From positions 8,131,662 through 8,195,661 of the forward strand of contig NC_062256.1 in NCBI RefSeq assembly GCF_905475465.1: 64,000 nucleotides of DNA. The letters run 5' to 3'. This DNA comes from Pieris napi (taxonomy: Eukaryota; Arthropoda; Insecta; Lepidoptera; Pieridae). Under the pieces are notes generated by a model. That model did no database searches and was not told where the DNA came from. It saw nothing but the letters and a program-made list of their open reading frames with translations. A program made the translations under genes and the position numbers. Positions 43,800 to 54,493 of the stretch are shown in pieces. Position 1 is the first letter of the stretch. Each line of letters begins with the position of its first letter.

Positions 43800-44110
43800 A
43801 TTTATAAAAATATAATACTATATCTTGACCACTCCGTGAGACAGATAAACTTTGACTGACGTTATTCAACGATAAACCAGTTGCTTCGTTATTAAGTTTT
43901 TTCTTGTTTATAATTTTTTAGGCGATATCAGTTCAAAATACCGACTTAAAAAGCGGAGGTTATCGTTTGAATGTTTTGGAATTAAGTGAGTTAGGAACTC
44001 ATAGTATTAGTCTTTGTTCACAAATTCAAATTGGGTTTTTAAGCTTTGATTTTAATTAGGTACATACAACTTAGAGAACAGTCCAAGATTCTGTAAAACA
44101 TGTAGTAAAA
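43800..44110. promoter_or_regulatory. Putative promoter region of peptide 2
   Basis: Reading on the minus strand toward ATG 43780: CAGTCAAAG (43850-43858 on +), then a TATA-like TTTTTATAAATAA about 30 bp before the ATG. CAGTCAAAG also occurs 35 bp upstream of the peptide 3 ATG (49503-49511). This is weak, pattern-only evidence. Confidence 0.3.
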
Positions 44111-44119
44111 TCGGCTCTG

Positions 44120-44359
44120 CCCTGCGATTCTGTAACTCACTTTTCGAACTCACACAACGGTTTTCGCATCGGCGGTCCCTCTGAAATCAGTCGTGAAGCA
44201 GTCATTTTATGATTTGGCATCTAATAAACAATAAACTACAAGCTCCCACCTTTTTAGAATGCCAAATCATAAAATGACTGCTTCACGACTGATTTCAGAG
44301 GGACCGCCGATGCGAAAACCGCTGTGTGAGTTCGAAAAGTGAGTTACAGAATCGCAGGG
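44120..44359. mobile_element. MITE with CCCTGCGATTCTGTAACTC ends, copy 2
   Basis: Almost a full palindrome (arms about 100 bp) with CTG at 44117-44119 and 44360-44362. It lies upstream of peptide 2. Confidence 0.78.
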
Positions 44360-44907
44360 CTGTAGTAATTGAGATATGGGTTTCTACATATTTATGAAAG
44401 GATACATTTCCTGTATATATGTCTTAATTAAATTAATGAAACAAATATAAGGGTTCTTAAGGAAAATCAGCTCGGTATCGGTATTCTTACTGCTAGTTGA
44501 TATCTACACAATTACACAAAAAAGCCAAAAACGGAATACACACATATTGTGTAAAAGCGATAATTCTAAAGATATTTGACAAAATACAGATTTCTTTTAT
44601 AAGCTGTTTAAAAACCTCGTTATTCCTTGGTAATAATTATTTTCTTATATTATTCTACGCTTCACGCGCCGTCATAATCGACACAATTTGATTCATACTT
44701 TATAACTCAGTTTAAGCCATGTTTAAGCTAAAGTACTAAACTGTCTCTTTTTATTATAGTAAACATAGAAAGAGACAGTAATACATTATAAGTGCAATGA
44801 GATTAATTCATTTTAAGGGGGTTAAATTTACGTACACCACTCGAATGTATCGTGTTTCGAATGAAAATAATCCAAATTAAATTTATTATAAACTTTTTTT
44901 ATACAGA

Positions 44908-44964
44908 TAAACACACTTTTATATTAAATATATCCTATATATTTAATATAAAAGTGTGTTTTTC
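44908..44964. repeat. AT-rich perfect hairpin
   Basis: AACACACTTTTATATTAAAT with its inverse ATTTAATATAAAAGTGTGTT around a short loop near 44938. Confidence 0.7.
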
Positions 44965-45397
44965 TTAAACTATAACAAGAATGTACCATTCTACTACTAC
45001 TTCCAAAACGAATAAAGCTAAATATGTTCTTGTGTTTTAATCACATTGGTAACCTGGAAGAGATCGCTCGAAAGCGATAAGGCCGCCAGTTGCCCCCTAT
45101 TCATTTAATAATGTCAACTGTATTATATTTCTATATGTAACGAAGTGTTAATAAATAAATAAAATTCAGAGTTGAATCTATGCAAAGTCTAATACCTTTT
45201 TCAGATTCGGGGATACTTAGCTCTGTCTCGTATACAAATCTTCCGGCTAGTGTTTAGTAATGTTGCAAATTCTTACTGCAATATATGATTCGTAAACAAG
45301 GAAAATATAAAACTCGGCTGAGTTTGTGGGCTTTTTCTTCTGAGATCCATGTAAACTAAAGACGAATAGGTCTGTATCAAAGTAAGTAAGAGACTCT

Positions 45398-46030
45398 TGG
45401 ACCGTGGGGTTCAAATGCACAGGCGCTTATTAAAGATTTAAGTTAGCGCCTGGTAGATAGTACCGGTGACCCCAGAGCTGGTGCTTTCCTGGCTCAACGA
45501 ATAAGTATCGCAATATAGCGAGGAATTGCTGCGTTAAGGTACAGTGCCACAGACCTAACTTTTTAGATTTGTTTTAATTTTCTTTTTAATATTTTTTTAT
45601 TACTTTATAGGTTAAGAAAATTGTAAATACATATTATACGTATGTAGCACGATTAAATGATTCTTTAATTAGGTAAGATATTCATTTACTAGACTGGATA
45701 CAAGAATTCGTTTTTTTTTTTTAATGTAATAGGAGGCAAACGGGCTCACCTGATGTTAAGTGATACCGCCGCCCATAGACACTCACAATGCCAGAAGGCT
45801 CGCAAGTGCGTTGCCGGCCTTTCAAGAATTGGTACGCTCTTTTCTTGAACCCCTAAGTCGAATTGGTTCGAAAATATTTCTGTGGGCAGCTGGTTCCACA
45901 TAGTGGTGGTGCGCGGCAAAAACTGCCTTAGAAAACGCTCAGTTGTGGAACGACGGACGTCGAGGTGATACGGATGGTATTTTGTATTTTGCCTTGACGT
46001 CCGATGATGAAACTCAGCTGCAGGTATTAG
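45398..46030. repeat. Repeat E copy followed by repeat G copy
   Basis: 45398-45640 is repeat E (GGACCGTGGGGTTCAAATGC ... AGGTTAAGAAAATTGTAAAT). 45728-46030 is the longest repeat G copy (GGAGGCAAACGGGCTCACC ... GTTGTGGAACGACGGACGTC, GAGGTGATACGGATGG). Confidence 0.55.
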
Positions 46031-46125
46031 AACGAACAACTCCTCTGAACACTCTCCATAGTAAAAAATCCATCGTAAATGATATTTATTTCATTCTGAA
46101 ATCTCCATATAATTGGTGTCATTTT

Positions 46126-46386
46126 GACGACTCATTGGTCTAGTGGTTAGTACCCCTGACTGCGAATCCATGGGTCCCGGGTTCGATCCCTGGCTGAGGC
46201 GAACATCGATGTGATGAGCATTTGGTGTTGTTCTTAGGTCTTGGGTGTTTAAATATGTATTTATATGTATATCTATCTATAATATGTATGTATATCCATT
46301 GCCTAGTACCCATAACACAAGCTTCACCAGCTTAGGATGGGACTAGGTCAATTGGTGTGAATTGTCTTTTAAAAAAAAAAAAAAAA
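46126..46386 (+). repeat. SINE family B, full-length with poly(A)
   Basis: The tRNA-like head has box A TGGTCTAGTGGTTAG and box B GGTTCGATCCC, then GATGTGATGAGCATTTGGTG and GGGACTAGGTCAATTGGTGT. It ends in a long A run. Confidence 0.82.
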
Positions 46387-46577
46387 TTTTTTAAAGTGTT
46401 TCCTCATAAGTCACTTGAGACGCGCAACATTATCATTCTTGCGTAAATAGCTGGGGTTCTCCCGCCTGATATTTCGCATACGCAAGGTTTATTTGAGGTT
46501 TTCCCATTGAGTAAATTAAATAATGAATATTTAACACTTTCTAGATTAGCTAGTATTAAACTTGGTTTTGACATTGC

Positions 46578-46660
46578 CCAGTGTTGGCCTGTTAATGGGC
46601 AGTTGTAAGTTCGATCCCCGGTGCACCAATTGATTTTATATGAGCGCATTTAACAATTTG
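46578..46660 (+). repeat. SINE family A, head fragment
   Basis: CCAGTGTTGGCCTG, box B TTCGATCCCCGG, then TGCACCAATTGATTTTATAT. Confidence 0.45.
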
Positions 46661-46734
46661 AGAAATTAAAAAAAAACACCCAATCATGAGAAATTTCAAT
46701 CAATACAAGTAGGTAATAAAATATCGTGATAACT

Positions 46735-47290
46735 TTTACTCCTTCCTCAGCGACTCTTATGATGACACACAGAGTTGCTCATTAAGGAGGTCTAAGAATA
46801 AGGATGTTTTGGAACTCCTGAAGGGACTTTGGAATTTTTGATTAGGATAATTTTTACTCCTTCCTAAGCGACTCTTATGATGACACACAGAGTTGCTCAT
46901 TAAGGAGGTCTCAGAATAAGGATGTTTTGGAACTCCTGAAGGGACTTTGAAATTCAAAGACGACTCATCGGTCTAGTGGTTAGTACCCCTGACTGCGAAT
47001 CCATGGGTCCCGGGTTCGATCCCCGGCTAAGACGAACATCGATGTGATGAGCATTTGGTGTTGTGCTTAGGTCTTGGGTGTTTAAATATGTATTTATATG
47101 TCTATCTATCTATGTATGTATATCCGTTGCCCAGTACCCATAACACAAGCTTCACCAGCTTAGCATGGGACTAGGTCAATTAGTGTGAATTGTCTAAAAA
47201 AAAAAAAAAAAAATTGATTAGTATAATTTTTACTCCTTCCTAAGCGGCTCTTATGATGGCGCTCAGAGTCGCTCATTAAGAGCTGAATAA
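46735..47290 (+). repeat. 118-bp tandem duplication split by a SINE
   Basis: ACTCCTTCCTMAGCGACTCT with TGATGACACACAGAGTTGCT and GGATGTTTTGGAACTCCTGA occurs at 46741 and 46859 (118 bp apart). A third, diverged unit starts near 47233 after the SINE at 46959-47213. Confidence 0.65.
46959..47213 (+). repeat. SINE family B, full-length with poly(A)
   Basis: Near-identical to the copy 830 bp upstream: GACGACTCATCGGTCTAGTG, box B GGTTCGATCCCCGG, and a 3' A run of about 18. Confidence 0.82.
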
Positions 47291-47726
47291 GGATTTACTA
47301 GTGAGAGAAACTTGGCGATTAAAAAGAGTGTGGGAGTGTTAATTGCCAGTTCTTCTCGGCAACGCCCTTGATTTAAGAACTTGCAAAAGTAAATTTAAAA
47401 GTGTATTTAAATAAATTATATTTTGAAATATCAAAAACGCAACTTGTATGTGATACGTACTTGTATATGTATGACTTGTAAGTTATGTGATACCAAGTCG
47501 GTTAATTTATTAAATTCCTAATTAAAGGACCTTCTGCCTTAAGTTATTACGTAATTAGCTAACCTAACATCTTATAGTGACTATATAAATAATACAAATA
47601 TTTTTATCTTTTAATAAATATATACACACACAGAAAAGTTGTTTTTATAGTCTGTAAGGTGACGTGAGTAAAAATTCATAAAATAAATATATTTATTTAT
47701 TTAATATCGTTTTAATTTATTTCGTA

Positions 47727-49468
47727 TCAGCTAGTGTGTATATAGTTTTTATTTCCATTCCCGTTGCCAACGATGATAAATTTCACAGGCCCGGAACCAC
47801 TGTAACTGTATTTATAACTGGATGATGAAGACTGAAACAATTGAAAGAAAACAAATGAAAAATAATGAAAAAATCCTCAGGCCTTGCAAATACCGATACC
47901 GACTTCAATGCCGAGTTTTTCCCAACGGCTACGGTAAGAGAACTAGTCTGATATCGCATACAAAAACGTCGGTATCGCTTGAAAGTTACAGCCCAGCCCT
48001 GCGATTCTGTAACTCACTTTTCGAACTCACACAACGGTTTTCGCATCGGCGGTCGCTGAAAAAAGGTGGGAGCTTAAACAATAAACTACTTATTGTTTAT
48101 CAGAATGCCAAATCATAAAATGACTGCTTCACGACTGATTTGAGAGCGACCGCCGATGCGGAAACCGCTGTGTGAGTTCGAAAAGTGAGTTACAGAATCG
48201 CAGAGCTGAGCCCATGCTTGAAATCACTAAACAAAGATACTTGCTACTCTTAGATACTACGTACTCATAGACTTAATAAACATTTAATATATACAATGGC
48301 TAACATACATGACTATAGCTGCTGCTATGCGATTCTTGATATGAATAAGAATATGACTGCGGATTACGTTTTTCTCTGTGCCCCTGAAACAAAATACATA
48401 TACGTAAATTAGGTAAACAGATATTTTTTTTTATACCCAGCTAATAGCATCGCAATTGCAACAAGACGTAGAAAAATAATTTTTATTCTTTGAAGTAGCT
48501 ATAGAAACTAGATTTGGTAAAAGATTTGGCAACTAATATGAGTTTTTTATAAAAAAATCGTTATATATTGTTAATCTGTTACACCAATGTTATAAGGTTA
48601 TCACAGGTTGCGTTTGTTATCTGTGGTTCATTAAGTTAGTGTAGTTTATGGTCAATTTATGACATTTGATTCAGACTTCAATAAAAAAACAGCAGTTTTC
48701 GCGGGTTTTTTGAACATTAACTGTTATTTAATGTCGTTGTTAAAATAATATTAGTTGAGAGATAATTTAAACTTTATTTTTTTTTACCTTTGTATAAAAA
48801 GTTATAATAACAAATATTTTATGTAACAAAAGTACTCACCTGAGTTACAGTCTCTATTTGGTTTTCTTCTAACGTTTTCCTGGAAAACAACAATATTGTG
48901 TGTACTCAAACAATAGATACACAAAGGCCAACAATTTATTAATACATAAATAAATCTACATGTGTTGGCTTAAAGGCTTCAGCGTGCGACTCTCATCGCT
49001 TAGGTCGTAGGTTCGATCCCCGGCTTTACACCAACGGACTTTCCATGTGCTTGTTTAACATTCGCTCGAACGGGAGGAAAACATAGTGAGGAAATCGGCT
49101 TGCCTAAGACTCAAATAGTCGACGACGTGCGTAAGGCACAGGAGGCCGATCACTTACTTGACTATTAGATTAACAAATGATCATGAAACAGATACAGAAA
49201 TCTGGTCCATACCTAAAAAGGTTGTAGCGCCACTGATTTTAAAAAAACAAATCTCCAGTAAAACATCTCTCATCAAAAGTTTCTGAATATATGAAAACCG
49301 TTTTAAAATGGAATTTTTTTGTTAAAGAATTAATAAATTAATTTTCATTGTAGACATTAATTAAAAATTTAATTTATAATATTATAAAAATACTTACTCA
49401 GCGGGCCTCGTATCAGCTAAAGAAACAATAACTAAAACTGAGATTGCTATCATTAATAAAGTCTGCAT
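47727..49468 (-). CDS. Secreted peptide 3 (REKR-processed family member)
   Basis: Exons 49398-49468, 48840-48879, 48309-48383 and 47727-47831 give 96 residues. Exon 1 reads MQTLLMIAISVLVIVSLADT then RPAE (signal peptide plus the same RP[SA]E junction as peptide 2). Exon 2 is acidic (KTLEENQIETVTQ). Exon 3 has GHREKR followed by the Tyr/Ser-rich NPQSYSYSYQESHSSSYSH. Exon 4 starts with five Ser, then YKYSYSGSGPVK, and ends FIIVGNGNGNKNYIHTS-stop. Splices are GA|GTAAGT, TTCCAG|GAAA, CAG|GTGAGT, TTTCAG|GGGC, CAT|GTATGT and TTTCAG|TCTT, phases 2, 0, 0. The predicted product is secreted and cut by furin after REKR to give a Cys-free peptide of about 53 residues. If the third intron is retained, translation stops two codons into it. 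AATAAA follows the stop. Function unknown. Confidence 0.75.
47997..48205. mobile_element. MITE with CCCTGCGATTCTGTAACTC ends, copy 3
   Basis: Inverted ends as in copies 1 and 2, with a shortened, rearranged centre. It lies in the last intron of peptide 3. The flanks are CAG and CTG, so the target duplication is not intact. Confidence 0.7.
48961..49245 (+). repeat. SINE family A, near full-length
   Basis: GTGTTGGCTTAAAGGCTTCA head, box B GGTTCGATCCCCGG, and tail ACCTAAAAAGGTTGTAGCGC. It lies in intron 1 of peptide 3. Confidence 0.75.
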
Positions 49469-49499
49469 TTTTAACTACAGCCTTCGCGGATTGAGCGTC

Positions 49500-50120
49500 G
49501 ATCTTTGACTGGTTTGTGATCGTGTGAGACCCGTATTCTTGTTCGTATTATTTTTATTTACATATTACGGAAAACACAGACATGACGTAAACGTTAGGGA
49601 ACCACAGTTTATATTACTGACTTGTGCTATATTGAATTGGAAAAAAATGTTCAAGGGTGTATCTCGTAAATATTGTGATTTTCAGCAGACAACAAGTTTT
49701 ATTCAATGTCCGTAAAATGAGGAATCTTGTTCTTTTTTACTTTTTCAGTTCTGTATCAGCCTTGATTTGTGTAAGCTATCGCAGTATATGTTTAAAAGGA
49801 GTATTAAGATATATACCGCTATCTCACCTGCATTATGAGCACGCACCGTCACACAGCATAGCCGAATTAGGTATTACGTATTTGATAATTGTTTTGATTT
49901 GTTTCCTTTCGTAAATATTTGAACCTTTCAACATAATATCTAAACACGACGTAAATATATATATATTTATTTTTCCGACGTTTCACGCGAAACGTTAGAT
50001 TTTTTTTAAATTATGTAAAATAATTATAAATTTCTAATAATACATAACTTCAATCCGGTAAAAAAGTGTTTTCTTTAAATGTGTAAAAGTTATGTTAATA
50101 AAAGACAATACTACATAATA
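49500..50120. other. Between peptides 3 and 4, no gene
   Basis: CAGTCAAAG (49503-49511) lies just upstream of peptide 3. A LINE-tail-like block with GCGAAACGTTAG and AATAAAAGACAATACTA (49985-50115) is repeated near 59625-59760. Confidence 0.35.
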
Positions 50121-50289
50121 TCTAATATTTAAAATTCTCGTGTCACAATGTTCGTTCCCATACTCCTCCGAAACGGCTTGACTGATTCTTATGAAATTTT
50201 TTATGCATATTCAGTAAGTCTGAGAATCGGACAACATCTAATTTTCATCCCCCTAAATGTTAAGGGTGGTCCCACCCCTCAATTTTTAT
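50121..50289 (+). mobile_element. Helitron, 5' part only
   Basis: TCTAATATTTAAAATTCTCG start, colinear with the other copies to CCCACCCCTCAATTTTTATA, then cut off. Repeat G and repeat E follow. Confidence 0.6.
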
Positions 50290-50344
50290 AAAATAATAAG
50301 GCACCTAGCCCTTGCGAAAGTCTGTTCGATCACCACCATTTGGC

Positions 50345-50800
50345 CGGTTCTTTCGTCACCGAACGTCAAAGCAGAATACAAAATATTATCCGTATCACCT
50401 CGACGTGCGTCGTTCTACAACTAAGCGTTTTTTAAGGCAGTTTTTACCACCACTATGTGGAACCAGCTCACCTCCCTCGGACAAGGAAAAAGCTGCAGCA
50501 AGCAGGCGGAAAATAAAGCTCAAATGTAAGTCTTTCCTTCAAATTCGATTTTGTTCCCTTTGTGGGGTTCAAGTGCACACGCGCTAATAAAAGAGTTAAG
50601 GCCCTGGTAGATAGTACCGGTGACTCCAGAGCTGGTGTTTCCCTCGCTCAATGAATAATAATTGCAATACAGCGAGGAAATGCTGCCAGCGTTAAAGGTA
50701 CACTGCCACAGGGACCAAAAATTTTAAATTTGTTTCAATATTCTTTTTAAATTATTTTTATTATTACTAAGCAGGTTAAGAAAATTGTAAATACTGTATA
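50345..50800. repeat. Inverted repeat G piece then repeat E copy
   Basis: 50345-50480 reads as the reverse of repeat G (TATCCGTATCACCTCGACGT). 50560-50800 is repeat E in the + direction, including CACTGCCACAGGGACCAAAA. It lies immediately downstream of the last exon of peptide 4. Confidence 0.45.
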
Positions 50801-50850
50801 TTTTATTGTGATGTTTAGGTTTTATTTAAATAAATATTATATTTAATAAT

Positions 50851-53800
50851 TCAAAAGTATATATTATTGTTATTATGTTCCCCTATACCGACAATAATTA
50901 AATTATTCGCCAATGGTCCGGTTCCCATGATTTTTCTGACGTAGGAAACTGCGGTCGCTTGCTGTAAAAAAAAAGAATAATTTTAAAACCATCTCGACGA
51001 ATTCTTAAAACGGCTCGACAGATATTGATGATTTTATTTGTAAATAAGTACATTTCGCATCGCCATCAACAACGGTAAATCCGCGGGGTTTCTTTATTAT
51101 AATGAGATTAAAATGAATGAGGAATATATAACCGTCCCCTTCGCAGACATCGATTACAAATAAATATTATAATTATATCCTTAATTTAACAATAAAAACG
51201 ACTTACCTGAGTTTGGAGTTTGTTGAAATATTCCTCAAATGAAAAATCTCGTTTGTGTCGACGGGACTAAAACAAGTTTAAATATATTTAATATTTTAAT
51301 ACAAATTAAAACTATTAAATAATTCCTCCAACTATAGATTAGTGTTGGCCTAGTGGCTTCACGTGCCACTCTCATAGCTGCGGTCGTAGGTTCGATCCCC
51401 GGCTGCACCAATGGACTTTCTTTATAGAAAGCAAATATTAAATGCGCACATAGGTGCGCATTTAATATTTGCTGGAACGGTGAAGGAAATCATCGTGAGG
51501 AAACCGACATGTCTTAGACCCAAAAAGTCGACGGCGTGTGTCAGGCACTGGAGGCTGATCACCTACTTGGAGACCTTTAGACTTGGGTCGCAGTCTGTTT
51601 AAAAATAATAAATACAAACTACTTATAGTTCGTTAAAAATATTATATATTATAACAGTGACGGGGTCGCTGTTTATTTAACTTTTTGGATTTTTCGTGGT
51701 AAAATGGATAAATATGGTTGAGAAAAGGCCGGCAACGCACCCACTAAAAATGCGACTGCGGTGACTGCCCTTTTTGGGTGTCCCGTATTATATAAAAAAA
51801 GGAGAACAATTGGTCTAGTGGTTATTGATCTTATATGCAAAATAGTTTAGTGTTATCACTTTTAATCATTGTCTCCCAACCCTTATCAAGACGCGGAAAA
51901 GTATTGAGACATTTTTGTTGTCTTCTTATTGGATACTATAGGGTGTCTCAGTAAGAGTGCACTTTTTAAAATTGTAATATTTTTGTTTTCCTGCAAGTGG
52001 CAACTCTGAAATTTGACAGGTGTCACCTCTGTTTGTTCCGATTATTAAAAATGGAGCACTTTTTGAAAGAACAACTCGTTATAATTGTGAAAACTCATCA
52101 CAAAAGTAACGCTGAAAACGCTCGCAAACTTCACCAAATTTTCAGCCGAGAAAGTGCACCTAATGTGTCAACCAATCGAAGAGTGGCCAAAAAATTTGAA
52201 GAAACTGGGTCAATTATGGATTATAAGAATCCTTTGCGTCAACGTACCGGTCGGTCCCATGAAAACATTGCTACTGTAAACGAGAGTGTCGCCGAATACC
52301 CGAAAACATCAATTCGACGCAGCAAATTTTGACTAAAGACCTCCACCTTCATGCGTACAAGATTCAGTTAACTCAGGAGCTCAAACCAGCAGACCAAGGA
52401 AAGTACCGGCAATTTGCTCAATGAGTAATGGAGAAAAGGGAAGTCGATGCCAATTTTGCGAAAAAAGTCTTTTTCTCCGATGAACAGAACACATAATGTG
52501 TTCTCATGAAATTTTGATGTCAACTAGCCACCAAGATCGTGCAATTTAACGCCGTGTAATTTTTTCTTTGGGGTTTTGTGAAATTTCGAGTTATATGCAA
52601 ATAAACCCGAAACCATTCCTGAGCTCCAATCGGAAATCCAACGCGTCATTGGTGAGATACAGCCACATCTCTGTGCAAAAATCATGGAAAATTTCATGAA
52701 AAGTGTAATGGCCTGTCATCAGAGCCGTGGAGGTAATTTGCTGGATATTTTATTCCATACTTAATCGGAACATGTCTTCTTTACAATACAATAAAAATAT
52801 CAGAACTCTGTCATAAAATACTTGTTTTTATTTAAAAATGAAAAAGTGCACTCTTACTGAGACACCCTATAGTTGACACGGGCACATTTTGTTGGGCTAT
52901 TTGTGATTTGTAGAGTAAGTTGTGCTGTCGTTGACTTTTTATAGAAATTATTAAGATCTACAACTTTTCTTTATAATTCATGTATCTCTCAACGTTAAAG
53001 CAGCGTACCAAAGATACGTTTTCCTTCGATAATTTTTCTCTAGTCTACTAATACATTTTTGAAAAAAAAAAAACTATGACTGACAATTAAAATAGCTTTC
53101 TATTGGTACTTAATATTCAAATCGGATCACTCGAAATTGGTAATGATTTATAATTCACAGGATAAATGAACATAAATGTCTTGCGCACACTGAATATTAT
53201 TGTGAGACGGATATATTTAGTTGCACACTGGCTGAATTCACAAGAATTTCATTATTTATTAAAAGGTTTAGATTTTAAGTTTTTACCTGTTTTTAGTTTA
53301 ATTTTATATTAATTGTTTTTTATGTTATTAGTTAAGTTCCTGTAAAAACTTACTACTAAGTTCAGACGGCTCATTGGTCTAGTTGTTAGTACCCCTGACT
53401 GCGAATCCATGGGTCCCGGGTTCGATCCCCGGCTGAGACAAACATCGATGTGATGAGCATTTGGTGTTGTGCTTAGGTCTTGGGTGTTTAAATATGTTTT
53501 TATATGTCTATCTATCTATAATATGTATGTATATCCGTTGCCTAGTACCCATAACACTAGCTTCACCAGCTTAGCATGGGACTAGGTCAATTGGTGTGAA
53601 TTGTCCAATCATCATTAAAAAAACGTTCACAAGCTAACAAGTATGATTCAGGTAGGGTCGTCCATACCATTTTCTAATGGTAGAATTAGCCAACGAATTA
53701 ACTACTAATTGTACACAATCTACGAACTTATACTAAATTATAACGGTAATATCTCTATTAATTATTCATTTTACCAGGTGTTGTTAAACCCGCCACCAAT

Positions 53801-53935
53801 GCCAGAGGGCTCGGGTTGCCGTGGTATTGGTACACTCTTTTGAATGTCCCTAAGTCGAATTGAGGATTCTGGTACAATTATTAAAATGTTATACATACCT
53901 CTTCAATCTTTGTAATGGGATGCATTTTTCTTCTT
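50851..53935 (-). CDS. Secreted peptide 4, first exon not found
   Basis: Exons 53899-53935, 51207-51266 and 50851-50961 join in frame. The first gives RRKMHPITKIEE (after one completing base, expected phase 2), the second SRRHKR followed by DFSFEEYFNKLQTQ, and the third QATAVSYVRKIMGTGPLANN then LIIVGIGEHNNNNIYF-stop. Acceptor and donor signals are TTTCAG/GTATGT, TTTTAG/GTAAGT and TTACAG. The H-K-R | D-F-S-F-E-E cleavage context parallels RSKR|DSFTFEE of peptide 2, and the C-terminal motif matches. No signal-peptide exon is visible upstream: only 112 bp separate exon 53935 from the edge of the palindrome's left arm at 54047. The gene may therefore be broken, or its first exon mis-assembled away. 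Intron 1 holds SINE, mariner and repeat sequence. Confidence 0.6.
51340..51600 (+). repeat. SINE family A with extra hairpin
   Basis: AGTGTTGGCCTAGTGGCTTC head and box B GGTTCGATCCCCGG. The segment GCAAATATTAAATGCGCACA is duplicated in inverse around 51432-51474. The 3' end is truncated after TGATCACCTACTTGG. Confidence 0.7.
51941..52867 (+). mobile_element. Tc1/mariner-type element, internally deleted
   Basis: The inverted repeats are GGGTGTCTCAGTAAGAGTGC then ACTTTTT on the left, and the exact inverse on the right. TA lies on both sides (TATA symmetrical). It is 927 bp long and lies between exons 2 and 3 of peptide 4. Confidence 0.82.
52051..52764 (+). pseudogene. Transposase remnant of the Tc1/mariner-type element
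   Basis: It starts MEHFLKEQLVIIVKTHHKSN with the helix-turn-helix region (KFEETGSI.D....RQRTGRS, VAEYPKTSIRR). After frameshifts come ILTKDLHLHAYKIQLTQELK and KKVFFSDEQ (first catalytic Asp region). The next visible block is PPRSCNLTPCNFFFWG, so the middle of the catalytic domain is deleted and the usual D of CDLTPxDFF is Asn here. The end is QSRGGNLLDILFHT-stop. It is non-functional. The family is the DUF4817-type mariner relatives common in insects. Confidence 0.75.
53365..53606 (+). repeat. SINE family B, left palindrome arm
   Basis: GACGGCTCATTGGTCTAGTT, box B GGTTCGATCCCCGG, to GTCAATTGGTGTGAATTGTC. It shares private variants (GTCTAGTTGTTAG, ATATGTTTTTATATG) with its mirror image at 54494-54735. 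Confidence 0.8.
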
Positions 53936-54164
53936 CTGAAATAAATAATTTGAGGTTAAACAAATTCTTAGCCAAGGATGGTTGGTAGCTTTGTAGCTGC
54001 TTTATGAGGAATCAGGTTCGATTCTCGGTCAGCGCAAACATTTATTATAAATTAATAAATGTTTGCGCTGACCGAGAATCGAACCTGATTCCTCATAAAG
54101 CAGCTACAAAGCTACCAACCATCCTTGGCTAAGAATTTGTTTAACCTCAAATTATTTATTTCAG

Positions 54165-54201
54165 AAGAAGAAAAATGCATCCCATTACAAAGATTGAAGA
54201 G
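54165..54201 (+). pseudogene. Mirror copy of peptide 4 exon 2
   Basis: Identical 37-nt exon with its splice sites (TTTCAG...GTATGT), now on the + strand because of the palindrome. No partner exon was found downstream on the + strand. Confidence 0.7.
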
Positions 54202-54493
54202 GTATGTATAACATTTTAATAATTGTACCAGAATCCTCAATTCGACTTAGGGACATTCAAAAGAGTGTACCAATACCACGGCAACCCGAGCCCTCTGGCA
54301 TTGGTGGCGGGTTTAACAACACCTGGTAAAATGAATAATTAATAGAGATATTACCGTTATAATTTAGTATAAGTTCGTAGATTGTGTACAATTAGTAGTT
54401 AATTCGTTGGCTAATTCTACCATTAGAAAATGGTATGGACGACCCTACCTGAATCATACTTGTTAGCTTGTGAACGTTTTTTTAATGATGATT

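Noticed and set aside
45746..46039. 97-codon minus-strand ORF and the similar ORFs near 39450, 50312 and 58288
   Set aside because: All fall in repeat G copies and translate the same repeat in different frames.
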